A stretch of 64,000 nt of DNA from Levilactobacillus yonginensis (GTDB lineage: Bacteria; Bacillota; Bacilli; Lactobacillales; Lactobacillaceae). The position numbers were made by a program, and so were the translations under genes. The notes below the pieces were generated by a model, which worked only from the letters and a program-made list of their open reading frames with translations, was not told the origin of the DNA and made no database searches. Positions 49,835-58,989 of the stretch are shown piece by piece. Numbering within the stretch: the first letter of the stretch is position 1; the number at the start of each line of letters is the position of its first letter. The stretch spans positions 2,232,001 through 2,296,000 of the forward strand of contig NZ_OZ061549.1 in NCBI RefSeq assembly GCF_964065165.1, written 5' to 3'.

Positions 49835-50848
49835 ATGCAAAATCAGACGGATAAACTGAAGGGTGTTTTGTATGGTCAAGCGATTGGTGATGCTATGGGG
49901 ATGCCAGGCGAACTCTGGTCAGTTGAGCGAATCCAGCAGTACTTTGATGGGCCCATCACGACATTTTTAGATGGTCCGACCACTAATGAAGTAGCCGCTA
50001 ATTTTACGAAGGGCCAGTACACGGATGATACGAATCAGGCACTAGTTATTTTAGAGGCTTTAATGGAGAGTGATTGGGTACCAGAGGCAGCGGTTTTTGG
50101 CAAGCATTTGTTACAGTGGGCGGATGCCATTGATGCGTTTGACCACAATATCTTGGGTCCGAGTTCTAAGGCAGCGCTACTGGCTCTCAAATCGGGTGCG
50201 GACGCACATCCTGTGACTGCGAGTGCGTTAACGAATGGTTGCGCCATGCGAATTGCACCCATTGGGGCGTTGTTTGATACCCGTCATTGCCAAGAGCTGG
50301 TAGACATGGTATGTGCTGTGACGCAAGTGACCCATTCATCAGATGTGGCCTTTGCGGGAGCAGCAATGGTCGCTGGGGCAGTTACGGCGGCGATGGACGA
50401 TTTGGATTGGGACGACATTGTGGCATTTGCGATGACTGCTAGTGTCGTAGCCAAAGATTACGGTGTACCGACCTGGTCAGCGGACGTCACGGCCCGTCTT
50501 CGCTTAGGCCTTCAATTGGCATGGGAAAACGCTAATGATCCGGAACGGTTTGCTCGGTTGATTTATGACACTGTGGGCACGGGAACCGCAATTAGCGAGT
50601 CAGTTCCCGCAGCCGTGGCCATTGCCTATTACACACGAGATGTTCAAACGTGTGCCTTGTTCTGTGCCAATTTAGGCGGCGATACCGATACGATTGGTGC
50701 AATGGCTACCGCAATTTGTGGTGCCAAGAATGGGTATCATCGTATTTTACCAGAGTGGATCACACTAATTGATGAAGAGAATCCAGAGCATCGGTTGCTA
50801 GACTACGTGGTGCCAATGCAATCATTTAGAAATAGAACACTACTTTAA
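49835..50848 (+). CDS. ADP-ribosylglycohydrolase (DraG) family protein
   Basis: A 337-residue all-helical, cytoplasmic enzyme. LKGVLYGQAIGDAMGMPGE at the start, the metal ligands in KGQYTDDTNQAL and the pair in ANLGGDTDTIGAMATAI are the binuclear Mg/Mn site of DraG/ARH hydrolases. These cut N-glycosidic bonds between ribose and a base or amino acid. It heads an operon with a purine/cytosine-type permease and a PfkB sugar kinase, paralleling the E. coli yegT-yegU-yegV order of functions (transporter, hydrolase, kinase). It likely breaks an imported nucleoside-like compound. No nitrogenase-type target is present. Confidence 0.92.
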   Translation: MQNQTDKLKGVLYGQAIGDAMGMPGELWSVERIQQYFDGPITTFLDGPTTNEVAANFTKGQYTDDTNQALVILEALMESDWVPEAAVFGKHLLQWADAIDAFDHNILGPSSKAALLALKSGADAHPVTASALTNGCAMRIAPIGALFDTRHCQELVDMVCAVTQVTHSSDVAFAGAAMVAGAVTAAMDDLDWDDIVAFAMTASVVAKDYGVPTWSADVTARLRLGLQLAWENANDPERFARLIYDTVGTGTAISESVPAAVAIAYYTRDVQTCALFCANLGGDTDTIGAMATAICGAKNGYHRILPEWITLIDEENPEHRLLDYVVPMQSFRNRTLL

Positions 50849-50862
50849 GGGGAGAATTTTTT

Positions 50863-52227
50863 GTGAATGAAGATGTTATTAAGGTACCAGACGCGGAGAA
50901 AATGTTAACACCAGGAAAACTTTTCTATAATTGGTTTGCCGCTAACATTGGGATTATGGGGATCGTGTTTGGTGCGATGATTGTTAGCTTTCATTTGTCC
51001 TTCTTCCAGGCGACACTGGCGTCATTGGTAGGAGGCCTATCCTTTGTCTTTCCGGGTTGGGTCGCAACCTTGGGAAAACGAGAAGGGATTACCACCTTTA
51101 AGCTTTCTCGGGCCGCTTATGGCACGCATGGAAACAAGATTCCTAACGCCATCGCTTGGTTTAATATGGTGGGTTGGTTGGCCATCAACGTGATTACGGG
51201 GACATTATTGCTGGTATCCTTGTTTAAAATTTTACATATCGCTAAAAACGGGGTGACGGTGGCTCTTGCCCTGGCAATTTTTGCAGGATTAGTTATTTTG
51301 TCAGGATTATTGGGTGAAGCAGTATTAGCTAAGATTCAGACCTGGCTATCCTGGATTTTTGGACTGCTGACGCTTATCATCCTAATCCTATTCTTAATGA
51401 AGGCCGATTGGCAGGCAGCGCTTGCAGCCCCTAGCGGACAGTGGCTAGGCGGATTTGGGCCAGCTGTCTCAATTGTGGCTGCTGGGTCAGGTATCAGCTG
51501 GTCCATGGCTGCTGCCGATTGGGGGGCTTACGTGAAGCCACAGACGAGTCAGTCCGCAACCTTTTGGAATACGACCCTGGGTGGCGCCATTCCCCTCTTC
51601 GTTTTAATGTGGGGCGGCGTATTGTTGAGTACCGTGGAGCCTTCATTGGCGACGGCCTCCAATCCAATTGATGTGATGAATGACGCCTTACCGTCATGGA
51701 TTTCAGTGATTTATTTCTTAGTAGCCGCTGGTGGATTGATTCCACAATGTATCATTAGTCTCCGCTCTGCTCGGATCAACTTGGCGACAGTGGGTATCAA
51801 GGTATCACAGCAAACTTCCTTAGTGATTCACGGAGCAATCGTGGTACTGATTCCTATTTATGTACTCTTTATTTCGGGAAACTTTTTAGCTAACTTTGAA
51901 CTGTTCTTGGGGTTCTTAGGAACTTGTTTAGCAGCCTGGGTTGCAATCTTTCTTTGCGATAGTGTGATGTATCGGCGGCAAGGGTACGATATTAGCTTGT
52001 TAGAAAATGATTCTCAGAATAAATATAATTGGAAGGGCATTACGTCTTGGGTGATCGCGGTTGTCACTGGTTTTCTATTTACGAACAATGCGATTTGGAA
52101 TGGCCCGTTTGCTCAAGGAATCTTCCGGGATAATAGTTTGGGGGTCTTCATAGCAGGTATTGCGGCGGTCATCTGCATGTTATTACTCAAGCCAGTTGGT
52201 CGGACAAGCAAGAGTGAGGCACTTTAA
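50863..52227 (+). CDS. NCS1 family purine/cytosine/nucleoside permease
   Basis: A 454-residue membrane protein with about twelve helices, CodB/PucI type. The first helix region NWFAANIGIMGIVFGAMIVS, LGKREGITTFKLSRAAYGTH and SGISWSMAAADWGAYVKP (helix 6) follow NCS1 patterns. It starts at GTG 50863, 15 bases behind the hydrolase gene, and ends 1 base before the kinase gene. Given the neighbours it probably imports a nucleoside or ribosylated base rather than a free base, but that is inferred. Confidence 0.9.
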   Translation: MNEDVIKVPDAEKMLTPGKLFYNWFAANIGIMGIVFGAMIVSFHLSFFQATLASLVGGLSFVFPGWVATLGKREGITTFKLSRAAYGTHGNKIPNAIAWFNMVGWLAINVITGTLLLVSLFKILHIAKNGVTVALALAIFAGLVILSGLLGEAVLAKIQTWLSWIFGLLTLIILILFLMKADWQAALAAPSGQWLGGFGPAVSIVAAGSGISWSMAAADWGAYVKPQTSQSATFWNTTLGGAIPLFVLMWGGVLLSTVEPSLATASNPIDVMNDALPSWISVIYFLVAAGGLIPQCIISLRSARINLATVGIKVSQQTSLVIHGAIVVLIPIYVLFISGNFLANFELFLGFLGTCLAAWVAIFLCDSVMYRRQGYDISLLENDSQNKYNWKGITSWVIAVVTGFLFTNNAIWNGPFAQGIFRDNSLGVFIAGIAAVICMLLLKPVGRTSKSEAL

Positions 52228-52228
52228 A

Positions 52229-53119
52229 ATGGCAAAACGAACGTTAGTGATTGGCGCAGCTTACGTTGATATTGTCGTGGGGCTTAATCGGTTACCTCAA
52301 TCAGGAGAAGACGTTACTGGTAATCTGGAAGCGACACAGGTTGGTGGCTCGGCCTTCAATGTTCAGCGTGCTTTAGCGTATCAGGGGGCTGCTGCTGATT
52401 TACTCGCACCAGTTGGCCGGGGGACCTACGCGAGCATCGTTGACCAGGCATTTGCAGCTAGAAAGATTCCACTGCTCGTCAGGGATGATCGCGCTGATAA
52501 TGGCTGGGATATCTCATTAGTTGAGGCGGATGGCGAACGAACTTTTTTAACAGTTAACGGCATTGAGCAGCTGTGGTGTGCACACTGGTTTCAATCGGTA
52601 GATCTAAGCGTTTACGATTACTTCTATATTTCTGGTTATGAATTAGAAGAACTGGGAGCTGCTGAGACTATTTTAAATGCTTTCCGTCGACGTAAAGTTG
52701 GTGCTAAGATTCTGTTTGATGCTTCACCCCGAAGTCAGTATTTACAGCCAGCGGTGTTGGAAGCCTTATTCATGCCAGGAACTATCGTGCACTGTAATGT
52801 GACGGAGGCAGGTTACTTGGTAGCAGGAGAGACGAATTATCAAGTCGTTGCCCAGCAAATCCATCGTCTAACGGGTGAGCCAGTTGTGGTTACGTTAGGT
52901 GCGGCGGGGGCCTACGTTGTAGACCAGGGCCAGGGAACGCGGGTGACTGGTGATGTTGCACGGGTGATCAATACAATTGGTGCTGGAGACAGTCATTGTG
53001 GGGGGCTGTTGGCTGCCCTCGCAGCTGGCCAGCCGTTATTAACGGCTGTCGCTGAGGCCAATCATTTGGCGGCTAAAGTGGTGGGCCAGGTTGCGGGTGC
53101 CTTAGAACACGACAGATAA
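52229..53119 (+). CDS. PfkB family (ribokinase-like) carbohydrate kinase
   Basis: A 296-residue kinase. ATG 52229 is 1 base behind the permease stop; the longer in-frame start would lie inside the permease. Substrate-binding blocks VIGAAYVDIVVGLNRLPQSG and GGSAFNVQRALAYQGA precede the ATP/anion-hole motif NTIGAGDSHCGGLLAAL, with the catalytic Asp in GAGD. It should phosphorylate ribose or a nucleoside set free or modified by the hydrolase, feeding it into central metabolism. It closes the operon; a perfect terminator follows. Confidence 0.92.
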   Translation: MAKRTLVIGAAYVDIVVGLNRLPQSGEDVTGNLEATQVGGSAFNVQRALAYQGAAADLLAPVGRGTYASIVDQAFAARKIPLLVRDDRADNGWDISLVEADGERTFLTVNGIEQLWCAHWFQSVDLSVYDYFYISGYELEELGAAETILNAFRRRKVGAKILFDASPRSQYLQPAVLEALFMPGTIVHCNVTEAGYLVAGETNYQVVAQQIHRLTGEPVVVTLGAAGAYVVDQGQGTRVTGDVARVINTIGAGDSHCGGLLAALAAGQPLLTAVAEANHLAAKVVGQVAGALEHDR

Positions 53120-53130
53120 TTGGTTAGTCC

Positions 53131-53173
53131 AAAAGAGTCCGTACAATCAGAGCGATTGTACGGACTCTCTTTT
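53131..53173. terminator. Terminator between the kinase operon and the adhesin gene
   Basis: AAAAGAGTCCGTACAATC, loop, GATTGTACGGACTCTCTTTT: a 15-bp perfect stem with A and T runs between convergent genes. Confidence 0.95.
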
Positions 53174-53189
53174 AAACGTAATATGCAGA

Positions 53190-54935
53190 TTAGCCTTTGT
53201 GTTCCAGCTTCCAATCGTAGGCACTAAGACTCGTAACAGTGAGTAACAGGATACCTAACCAAACGTAACCTTGGGTGGAACGTTCACCAGTTTGAGGTAA
53301 AGTTTGGCCCACGTAGGAACTGGCTGTAGCGCTGCTACTTGAGTGACTGCCAACACCGCTGCCAGCCGTGATGGCTCCGCCGGATGGTTGGCCGGTACTG
53401 CCATTACCAGTCGTAGTTGTGTAGGCACCATTGCCACCGGTAACGGTTTGCTGAGTACTTGGGTTACTTGTTTCGGGCTTGTGAGTCGCTGTGCCGGTAG
53501 GCTTGGTAGGCTTGATTAGTTTATTGGGTTTCTGAGGCTTCTGAGGCTTCTGAGGTTTCTGAGGTTTTTGAGGCGTTGTTGGGTTGGTAGGTGTTTCTGT
53601 TCCTGGGTTAGTAGGCGTCTCAGTTCCAGGATTAGTAGGTGTTTCTGTGCCGGTTCCTGGATTTTCCGGATTGGTAGGTGTTTCGGTGTTGCCATCGCCA
53701 CCAGGGTTCTCCGGTGTACCGCCACCTTCAGAGCTGGAGTTTTCGCGAATATCAGTTGCCGTTACAGTGACCGCGGCCGTTTGTCCGTCAGTAATGGTAA
53801 AGGTAATGGGGTCCTTGCTCAATTCAAACCCAGCGGGTGGGGTAACTTCAACAAACTGATAATTACCAGGCGTGAGCCCTTCGCATTTAATGAGTCCCTC
53901 AGCATCAGTTACTAAGTTTGCTTTAATGATTTTGCCATTGGCATCTTGTAAATCGTAAACAGCGCCTGCTAGGGCTTCACCGTCAGTTTTGGCAGTTTTC
54001 TTCAAAATAACTTCGCCGGCCTGTTGATCATCACCATTACCATTACCGGTTCCGCTGCCGCCCCAGACAATACGGGCGCTGATGTTTTTGCCATTCAATG
54101 AAGCGTTATTTTTCCAGGTTCCACTGGTGCCTGAAACCGAGGGGGTGGTTTGGTAGGTCATGTTGACGGCAGTCTTGACATCGCTAAAAGTAAAGGTTAA
54201 GACGCTACCCATGATGCTGATGGCCGGTGAGATAGATCCGCCATCACTGTTGAAAAAGTTATTGCTATCGTAACTACCGGTTTGGGCATGAACACTGCCA
54301 GGAACATATTCTTGACCAGGACCGAGACTGTCAGTGACGACTGCCTGTCCCAGACTTGAACTAGTCGGGTTGAAGGCAATGTTCCAAGTCAACTTGGCTG
54401 GTGAACCGTCCGGATTGCGTTCAGACACCCAGCCAATCTTATTAATTCCCCAGTCAAGGTTTGTGTTATCTTCGGTCGTGCTCCCCTTCACATAAAATTG
54501 CAACTGTCCTGTGCGGTTCTTGGTGGTATTCGCTAATGCGCCGTTGAACGTAATGGTTCCAGTGCTTTCACCTTCCTTGATGCTAAAAGTCCCAATTTTT
54601 TGACCGTTATCGTCATAGAGTGGGAAAGTAACGTCCCGACGGCCAACGGCACTGTGTGGGAAGGTGACGGTGGCAGTGTCGCCATCCTTGATGACTTCTC
54701 CATCTGGAATACTCCAGTTGTAGTCAATCGTATAGTTATTCCACTTGCTTAAATCGCTCCCATTAGGGATGGGGGTACCGTTGGAATCTGTGATTGTTGC
54801 GCTGTTACCATCCAAACCAGATACCGTGACATTTTCCGCATGAGCAGTGATGCCACCGGCACCAAGTCCGCCAAGCATGAAGGCAGTAATGGCTATCAGA
54901 ATACCAATCACGACGGTAGTAAACTTTCTTCTCAT
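53190..54935 (-). CDS. LPxTG-anchored adhesin with Cna B-like and Pro-rich repeat regions
   Basis: A 581-residue surface protein. GGAGGAGG precedes ATG 54935. After a signal peptide (to ~34, ITAHAEN), residues ~35-300 form two Ig-like MSCRAMM domains (SATITDSNGTPIPNGSDL; AVVTDSLGPGQEYVPGSVHA); ~305-395 a Cna B/SpaA domain (GAVYDLQDANGKIIKANLVT, GNYQFVEVTPPAGFEL). Then a Pro-rich stalk: GTETPTNP repeats, a PQK run and a Ser/Gly/Thr linker. The end is LPQTGE, a membrane helix and a basic tail, the sortase A signal. It should bind matrix or mucus proteins. Paralogue of the 18336 protein, which lacks stalk and anchor. Confidence 0.93.
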   Translation of the reverse strand: MRRKFTTVVIGILIAITAFMLGGLGAGGITAHAENVTVSGLDGNSATITDSNGTPIPNGSDLSKWNNYTIDYNWSIPDGEVIKDGDTATVTFPHSAVGRRDVTFPLYDDNGQKIGTFSIKEGESTGTITFNGALANTTKNRTGQLQFYVKGSTTEDNTNLDWGINKIGWVSERNPDGSPAKLTWNIAFNPTSSSLGQAVVTDSLGPGQEYVPGSVHAQTGSYDSNNFFNSDGGSISPAISIMGSVLTFTFSDVKTAVNMTYQTTPSVSGTSGTWKNNASLNGKNISARIVWGGSGTGNGNGDDQQAGEVILKKTAKTDGEALAGAVYDLQDANGKIIKANLVTDAEGLIKCEGLTPGNYQFVEVTPPAGFELSKDPITFTITDGQTAAVTVTATDIRENSSSEGGGTPENPGGDGNTETPTNPENPGTGTETPTNPGTETPTNPGTETPTNPTTPQKPQKPQKPQKPQKPNKLIKPTKPTGTATHKPETSNPSTQQTVTGGNGAYTTTTGNGSTGQPSGGAITAGSGVGSHSSSSATASSYVGQTLPQTGERSTQGYVWLGILLLTVTSLSAYDWKLEHKG

Positions 54936-55539
54936 CGTAATCCTCCTCCAATCAACATTTACGAGTCTCTGTTGTTTCTAATAGTGTGTTTTACAGCAAC
55001 GACTCATCAGACAAATTATTTTGACAATCTTTCAATTGCTTTATTCTCACTATAGTCGCAATCGTCAATGTTAGAGTGGGAGCGAGAAAAAAATTTAGTT
55101 GTTGAAAAACTGGCAGCATCAACTGGGAGCTTTAAGGGTGATTTGATGGTTGAATTTTCAAAATCGTGACCACTAACGTTGGTGTGAAGCAGTTTGATGG
55201 ACCATTTTCTAGTTAACTAATTTGGTAAAAGACTGAGTTGTTCAGAGTAGAAACTTGGCTTGCTATGGTAGGTTAGCTAGCCCTTAAAGGTCATAGTGTG
55301 ATAAATCAAAAGGCCCGTGAACGAGTCGCGGACTAGTAGAAGCATATTTATGAAATGAGTGAGGTGGTGATCGACTAGAAAAAATAAGGGATTAATTGTG
55401 GGCAATGAATAAGTTAATGACAAAAAACCTACCTTATCTTAACAGTGGCGTGAAGCAAGTGTCTGGGAAAAAGATGTTGTTTGGTCGGCGGCCTTACAAA
55501 GTTGCTAGTAAGTGATTGTGGTCAAGCCCAATTTGTGAA
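54936..55539. other. 600-bp AT-rich gap without a supported gene
   Basis: This stretch between the adhesin start and the DUF4811 gene holds the adhesin promoter region (TTGACG on the minus strand near 55064) and no gene that I can support. A 32-codon frame at 55417-55515 has no ribosome site and no recognisable product. No insertion ends or repeat copies were seen. Confidence 0.6.
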
Positions 55540-56283
55540 TTACCGAACCGGTTGTGAGTGAGCAGATTTTACGAGTTTTGCCAAATCTTGGGGCAGATGT
55601 TGGTTGGCTACCAGTTGGGCTTGGTAGGTCAACTTTTTCTTTAAGGCTTGTTGCTGGTGGGTGGTCATCGTAGGCTGCAGGGCCAATGCAGCTTTAACCG
55701 AGTTGGCGACCTGTTTTTGTAGCTTGATTTTGGTTTCGGCCTCATTGGCCTTAATCGTTGTTGCTAGCCACTTGGCTTGAGTGGAACTCAGCGTCGTCCA
55801 TGAGGTAGGTAGAACAAACGTATTTTGACGACGAACCAACTCGTGATGACTACCGGTCCCTTTGAATAACCACTGCCAATGTTGATTGTACGTCCAATAA
55901 GTGCGTTTGGTCGTCAGTTGGGCCTGCTTGGTTGTTTTAAGGACTACGCGGTTATTCGTCTTTAGGCTGGCCATGGTGTGTTGCTGAGTGGCGTTGGCAT
56001 CCTTATAAACGTAGACTCGTTCATGTTTAGATTGGCGGATGGGCTGGTAGACTAGTAGTCCCAGTCGTTTGTCGGGTGACATTGAAGAAATACTGACTGT
56101 TGATGTGGTCGTGGTTTGATGCATTCCCCAATGCCAGTTGTCGTTACCAATCATAAGCGTCGCCATGGCACTTAGTAAGAGCAAACCGATAGTGCCAGTG
56201 ATCAGTCGAGTTAATTTGGTTGGCATGAGTAATAAGCCGCCGATAAAAATTAAGATTCCGATGAATAATAGAATTAGAATCAT
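55540..56283 (-). CDS. DUF4811 membrane-anchored protein
   Basis: A 247-residue protein. Two hydrophobic helices at the start (LILLFIGILIFIGGLLLM and GTIGLLLLSAMATLMIG) are followed by an outside domain of ~180 residues: a beta-rich part (RLGLLVYQPIRQSKHERVYV, NRVVLKTTKQAQLTTKRTYW) and a C-terminal helical part (ANEAETKIKLQKQVANSVKA). It matches the DUF4811 family of lactobacilli, regularly found next to a DHA2 pump as here (4-base overlap). Function unknown; a role with the pump in the cell envelope is plausible. Confidence 0.85.
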   Translation of the reverse strand: MILILLFIGILIFIGGLLLMPTKLTRLITGTIGLLLLSAMATLMIGNDNWHWGMHQTTTTSTVSISSMSPDKRLGLLVYQPIRQSKHERVYVYKDANATQQHTMASLKTNNRVVLKTTKQAQLTTKRTYWTYNQHWQWLFKGTGSHHELVRRQNTFVLPTSWTTLSSTQAKWLATTIKANEAETKIKLQKQVANSVKAALALQPTMTTHQQQALKKKLTYQAQLVANQHLPQDLAKLVKSAHSQPVR

Positions 56284-57722
56284 GCGATTACCTCCTGGCG
56301 GTGAGACTTTAGGAAACAGGCAAAGATAAAGTCGAGAATGCCGAATGCCGTTGCAACCAGGAAGGCTGCGTGAAAGCCAGTCATGGCAGCTTGGTAACTT
56401 TGGTTTTGGTAAAGGAGTGGTGCCGTATTGCGTAACGTCTGGGCTGGTAAATGATTAGTCGTCACGTTAGCCAGGACGCTTCCCAGAATGGCAGTTCCCA
56501 TTGAAGTCATTACCTGTCGCATGGTACTGTTAACAGCCGTACCATGGCTGAGCTGAATACCTTGAAGGTCGATGGAACTGGCTGCCGTAATCGGCATCGT
56601 TACCAGGGCGACCCCAATCATCAGAATCGTGTATTCACAGATGACGTAACTGTAAGGCGTGTTGCGGGTGAGAAAGGCAAATGGCAGGGTTCCCAGCGTT
56701 AGAAGGAAGGTCCCAATTAGAGCTAAGCGACGTCCACCCATCCGGTCATAGAGTGTGCCGCTGATTAGACTCACAACGCCATAGATTAAGGCGCCAGGTA
56801 GAATCATTAATCCAGAGTGGAATGGTGATAGGCCCCGAACTTGTTGAAGATACATAGGAAGTACGACTTGAATCCCAATCATGGCTGTATTGGACAGCGC
56901 TGTGATGAAGGATGCAATCGTAAACGACGATATTTTTAGTAAGCGGACGTTCAGGAAAGGCTGAGCCTGGGGCCATTCGTGGCGGGCAAACCAACCAATA
57001 AAGACTAAGCCAACCAAAATACCGCAAATGACGGTTACTGATCCCCAGCCGTTTTCGCCAACCTCTGAAAAGCCGTAGAGGAGACTCCCAAAACCAATTG
57101 TTGATAAGAGAATTGCGAACTTATCGATGGGCGATTTTTTAATCGGGATGACTGGCTGTACGAAGAAAAGTGACAGGACGAGAACCAAAATAACGGGTGG
57201 AATCATGACGCCAAATAGATCACGCCAGCTAGCATTGTCTAGAATCCAGCCAGAGACGGTTGGGCCTAATGCAGGTGCTAAGCCAATGACGATTCCACCG
57301 AGCCCCATCATGGCGCCCCTTTTGTCGGCAGGAAAGGTCACTAGCAAAACGGTTTGAATAGTGGGAAAGGTGATTCCCACGCCGATTGCTTGAATTAACC
57401 GTCCTAACAGGATGAGGCCAAAACTGCTGGCCGTGTAGCTGATAACTAGGCCAATTAAAAAGAAGCTGAGTGCGGTCAAATAAATTGTTCGGAGACTATA
57501 GTTGTTAATTAGCCATGCGCTGATGGGAATCATGATCCCCATGACTAGCAAAAAACCGGTGGTCAGCCATTGAACGGTGGCACTAGAAAGTGCGAAACGA
57601 TTCATTAAGGTGGGGTAGGCGGTGACCAACATGTTTGTGGTCAGTGCTGTACAGAACGTTCCGAACATGAGAGTGACCATAAGTCCCACCCGATTATAAG
57701 CATGATTATTGTTAGTAGTCAT
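56280..57722 (-). CDS. DHA2-type MFS drug efflux transporter
   Basis: A 480-residue, 14-helix exporter. TTNMLVTAYPTLMNRFALSS and VQWLTTGFLLVMGIMIPISA mark DHA2 helices 1-2; RLIQAIGVGITFPTIQTVLL is the motif in helix 4 and LAPALGPTVSGWILDN motif C. It would export hydrophobic toxins by proton antiport. It heads a two-gene unit with the DUF4811 gene and diverges from a TetR regulator at 57878; the shared region carries two palindromes. Confidence 0.93.
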   Translation of the reverse strand: MTTNNNHAYNRVGLMVTLMFGTFCTALTTNMLVTAYPTLMNRFALSSATVQWLTTGFLLVMGIMIPISAWLINNYSLRTIYLTALSFFLIGLVISYTASSFGLILLGRLIQAIGVGITFPTIQTVLLVTFPADKRGAMMGLGGIVIGLAPALGPTVSGWILDNASWRDLFGVMIPPVILVLVLSLFFVQPVIPIKKSPIDKFAILLSTIGFGSLLYGFSEVGENGWGSVTVICGILVGLVFIGWFARHEWPQAQPFLNVRLLKISSFTIASFITALSNTAMIGIQVVLPMYLQQVRGLSPFHSGLMILPGALIYGVVSLISGTLYDRMGGRRLALIGTFLLTLGTLPFAFLTRNTPYSYVICEYTILMIGVALVTMPITAASSIDLQGIQLSHGTAVNSTMRQVMTSMGTAILGSVLANVTTNHLPAQTLRNTAPLLYQNQSYQAAMTGFHAAFLVATAFGILDFIFACFLKSHRQEVIA

Positions 57723-57796
57723 TGATATAGGCCTCTTTATTTGGGGAGCACGGTGGCTCTCATTAATTAATAGGTATTATATACTGATAATTGGAG

Positions 57797-57838
57797 AAAA
57801 TAAACTACATACATCAGTTTATTTTGAAACCGTTTCAA
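57797..57838. promoter_or_regulatory. Two palindromes in the MFS/TetR divergent region
   Basis: AAAATAAACT (57797-57806) and AGTTTATTTT (57816-57825) form a perfect 10-bp inverted repeat; it is followed directly by the palindrome TTGAAAC-C-GTTTCAA (57824-57838). A TATAAT box (57841-57846) for the regulator gene follows. Either may be the TetR operator; the second also resembles a cre site. Confidence 0.65.
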
Positions 57839-57877
57839 TGTATAATAGCGAAAAGAGGCTGGAGAGGGGTACACACA

Positions 57878-58444
57878 ATGGTGAAACGACGGACTTTATC
57901 GCATGAAAAAGTAATTGATCGGGCTAATTTGATGATTGCTGAAGAGGGGATTGACCATTTAACCATTCGGGCATTGGCCACAGCATTGGAGGTGCGACCA
58001 CAATCGCTCTATAACTACGTTGAGAGCTTGAATGATTTGCTAGATCAGGTTGGGTTGCAGTTTGTTAAGGAAATTGAAGATCGGTTGATGCGTCGTTTGG
58101 TGGGGGTTTCGGGTAAAGAGGCGCTGATGGTTTTTGCCCAAGAATTTCGACAAAGTTGTAACCAGCAACAGCATTTGGCTCCCTTGCTTATGAATCCGAA
58201 TGATTTACATCAGCTGACGCGGACTCACAAGGCATTGGTCGACCTGTACCAGCAAATGTTTCGGAGTCTGCACCTCGATGAAACTGGCGATACGGGATTG
58301 GTAGAATCAACACTGTATCGGTCAGTGTTGTTTGGGTTTATTATGCAGGAAATCGGGGGATTCCTGAACCTTTCTCAGCGCAAGGTCAATCAACGTTTCG
58401 AACAAACAATGGCGTTAGCAATTGATCAGTTTAAAATTGATTAG
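57878..58444 (+). CDS. TetR family regulator of DHA2/DUF4811 unit
   Basis: A 188-residue regulator. ATG 57878 follows GGAGAGGGG; an upstream in-frame ATG falls in the operator. ANLMIAEEGIDHLTIRALAT and ALEVRPQSLYNYVESLNDLL are the TetR helix-turn-helix; the C-terminal half is the TetR_C_33/WHG-like ligand domain. Divergent from the pump and with palindromes between, it most probably represses the pump and itself. A short terminator follows. Confidence 0.9.
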   Translation: MVKRRTLSHEKVIDRANLMIAEEGIDHLTIRALATALEVRPQSLYNYVESLNDLLDQVGLQFVKEIEDRLMRRLVGVSGKEALMVFAQEFRQSCNQQQHLAPLLMNPNDLHQLTRTHKALVDLYQQMFRSLHLDETGDTGLVESTLYRSVLFGFIMQEIGGFLNLSQRKVNQRFEQTMALAIDQFKID

Positions 58445-58452
58445 ATTTGGTG

Positions 58453-58479
58453 GGTCGATAAAATTTATCGACCTTTTTT
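58453..58479 (+). terminator. Terminator after TetR gene (57878)
   Basis: GGTCGATAAA directly joined to TTTATCGACC then T6. Confidence 0.85.
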
Positions 58480-58490
58480 GTTATTTTCGC

Positions 58491-58521
58491 TTGCCTTAGA
58501 GTGCACTCTAAGGTGTTTACT
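58491..58521 (+). promoter_or_regulatory. MerR-type promoter with 20-bp palindrome
   Basis: TTGCCT (58491-58496) and TTTACT (58516-58521) are separated by 19 bp, the overlong spacer expected for MerR-activated promoters. The spacer region holds the perfect palindrome CCTTAGAGTG/CACTCTAAGG (58494-58513). It drives the MerR-cupin-AhpD operon. Confidence 0.85.
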
Positions 58522-58554
58522 AAGTCTTGTAAGCAATTGACGGAGGTGTTGAAG

Positions 58555-58974
58555 TTGGCCAGCAAACGTTATCGAATTGGCGAGTTTTCAAAGTTAGTGG
58601 GATTATCTACGTATACGTTACGCTACTATGAGAATCAGGGATTGATTCTTTCCCAACGCGATGACAATGGTGTTCGCTATTACGTTGAGGAGGACATTCG
58701 TTGGGTTGGATTTATCTTGCATTTAAAGGGAACTGGGATGCAACTCAACGACTTAAAACAGTACGTCAAGCTGCGTGCCGAAGGTGATACAACGATTGCT
58801 GAACGGCGCCAACTGTTGCAACGAGTCAAGGACAACGCTGAAGCTGAGATTGCGGAACAACAGGTGCATTTGAAAGTTTTGGGACACAAAATCGACTGGT
58901 ATGATGGCAAAACAGCTCATACAATTGATGATTCGGAAAGTTTTCATGACTATTTACGGAGATTTCAGGATTAG
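58555..58974 (+). CDS. MerR family regulator
   Basis: A 139-residue regulator starting at TTG 58555 (CGGAGGTG lies 6 bases upstream). An upstream GTG at 58501 lies inside the promoter and cannot be the start. YRIGEFSKLVGLSTYTLRYY is the MerR DNA-binding domain, GLILSQRDDNGVRYYVEEDI the wing; the rest is a coiled-coil dimer helix and a short effector tail without the Cys cluster of metal sensors. It resembles AdhR/YfmP-type regulators responding to aldehydes or other electrophiles. First gene of a three-gene operon. Confidence 0.92.
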   Translation: MASKRYRIGEFSKLVGLSTYTLRYYENQGLILSQRDDNGVRYYVEEDIRWVGFILHLKGTGMQLNDLKQYVKLRAEGDTTIAERRQLLQRVKDNAEAEIAEQQVHLKVLGHKIDWYDGKTAHTIDDSESFHDYLRRFQD

Positions 58975-58989
58975 AAAGGACACTTTAAA

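Noticed and set aside
53520..53720. Tandem short repeats that could suggest a CRISPR or minisatellite
   Set aside because: They encode the Pro/Thr-rich stalk (PQK and TETPTNP units) of the LPQTG adhesin; no spacers and no cas genes.
55417..55515. 32-codon basic reading frame (MTKNLPYLNSGVK...)
   Set aside because: No ribosome site, no signal peptide or family pattern; insufficient support for a peptide gene.
57824..57838. TTGAAAC-C-GTTTCAA as a cre site
   Set aside because: Fits cre imperfectly and lies in the MFS/TetR divergent region, so a TetR operator is at least as likely; not called as cre.
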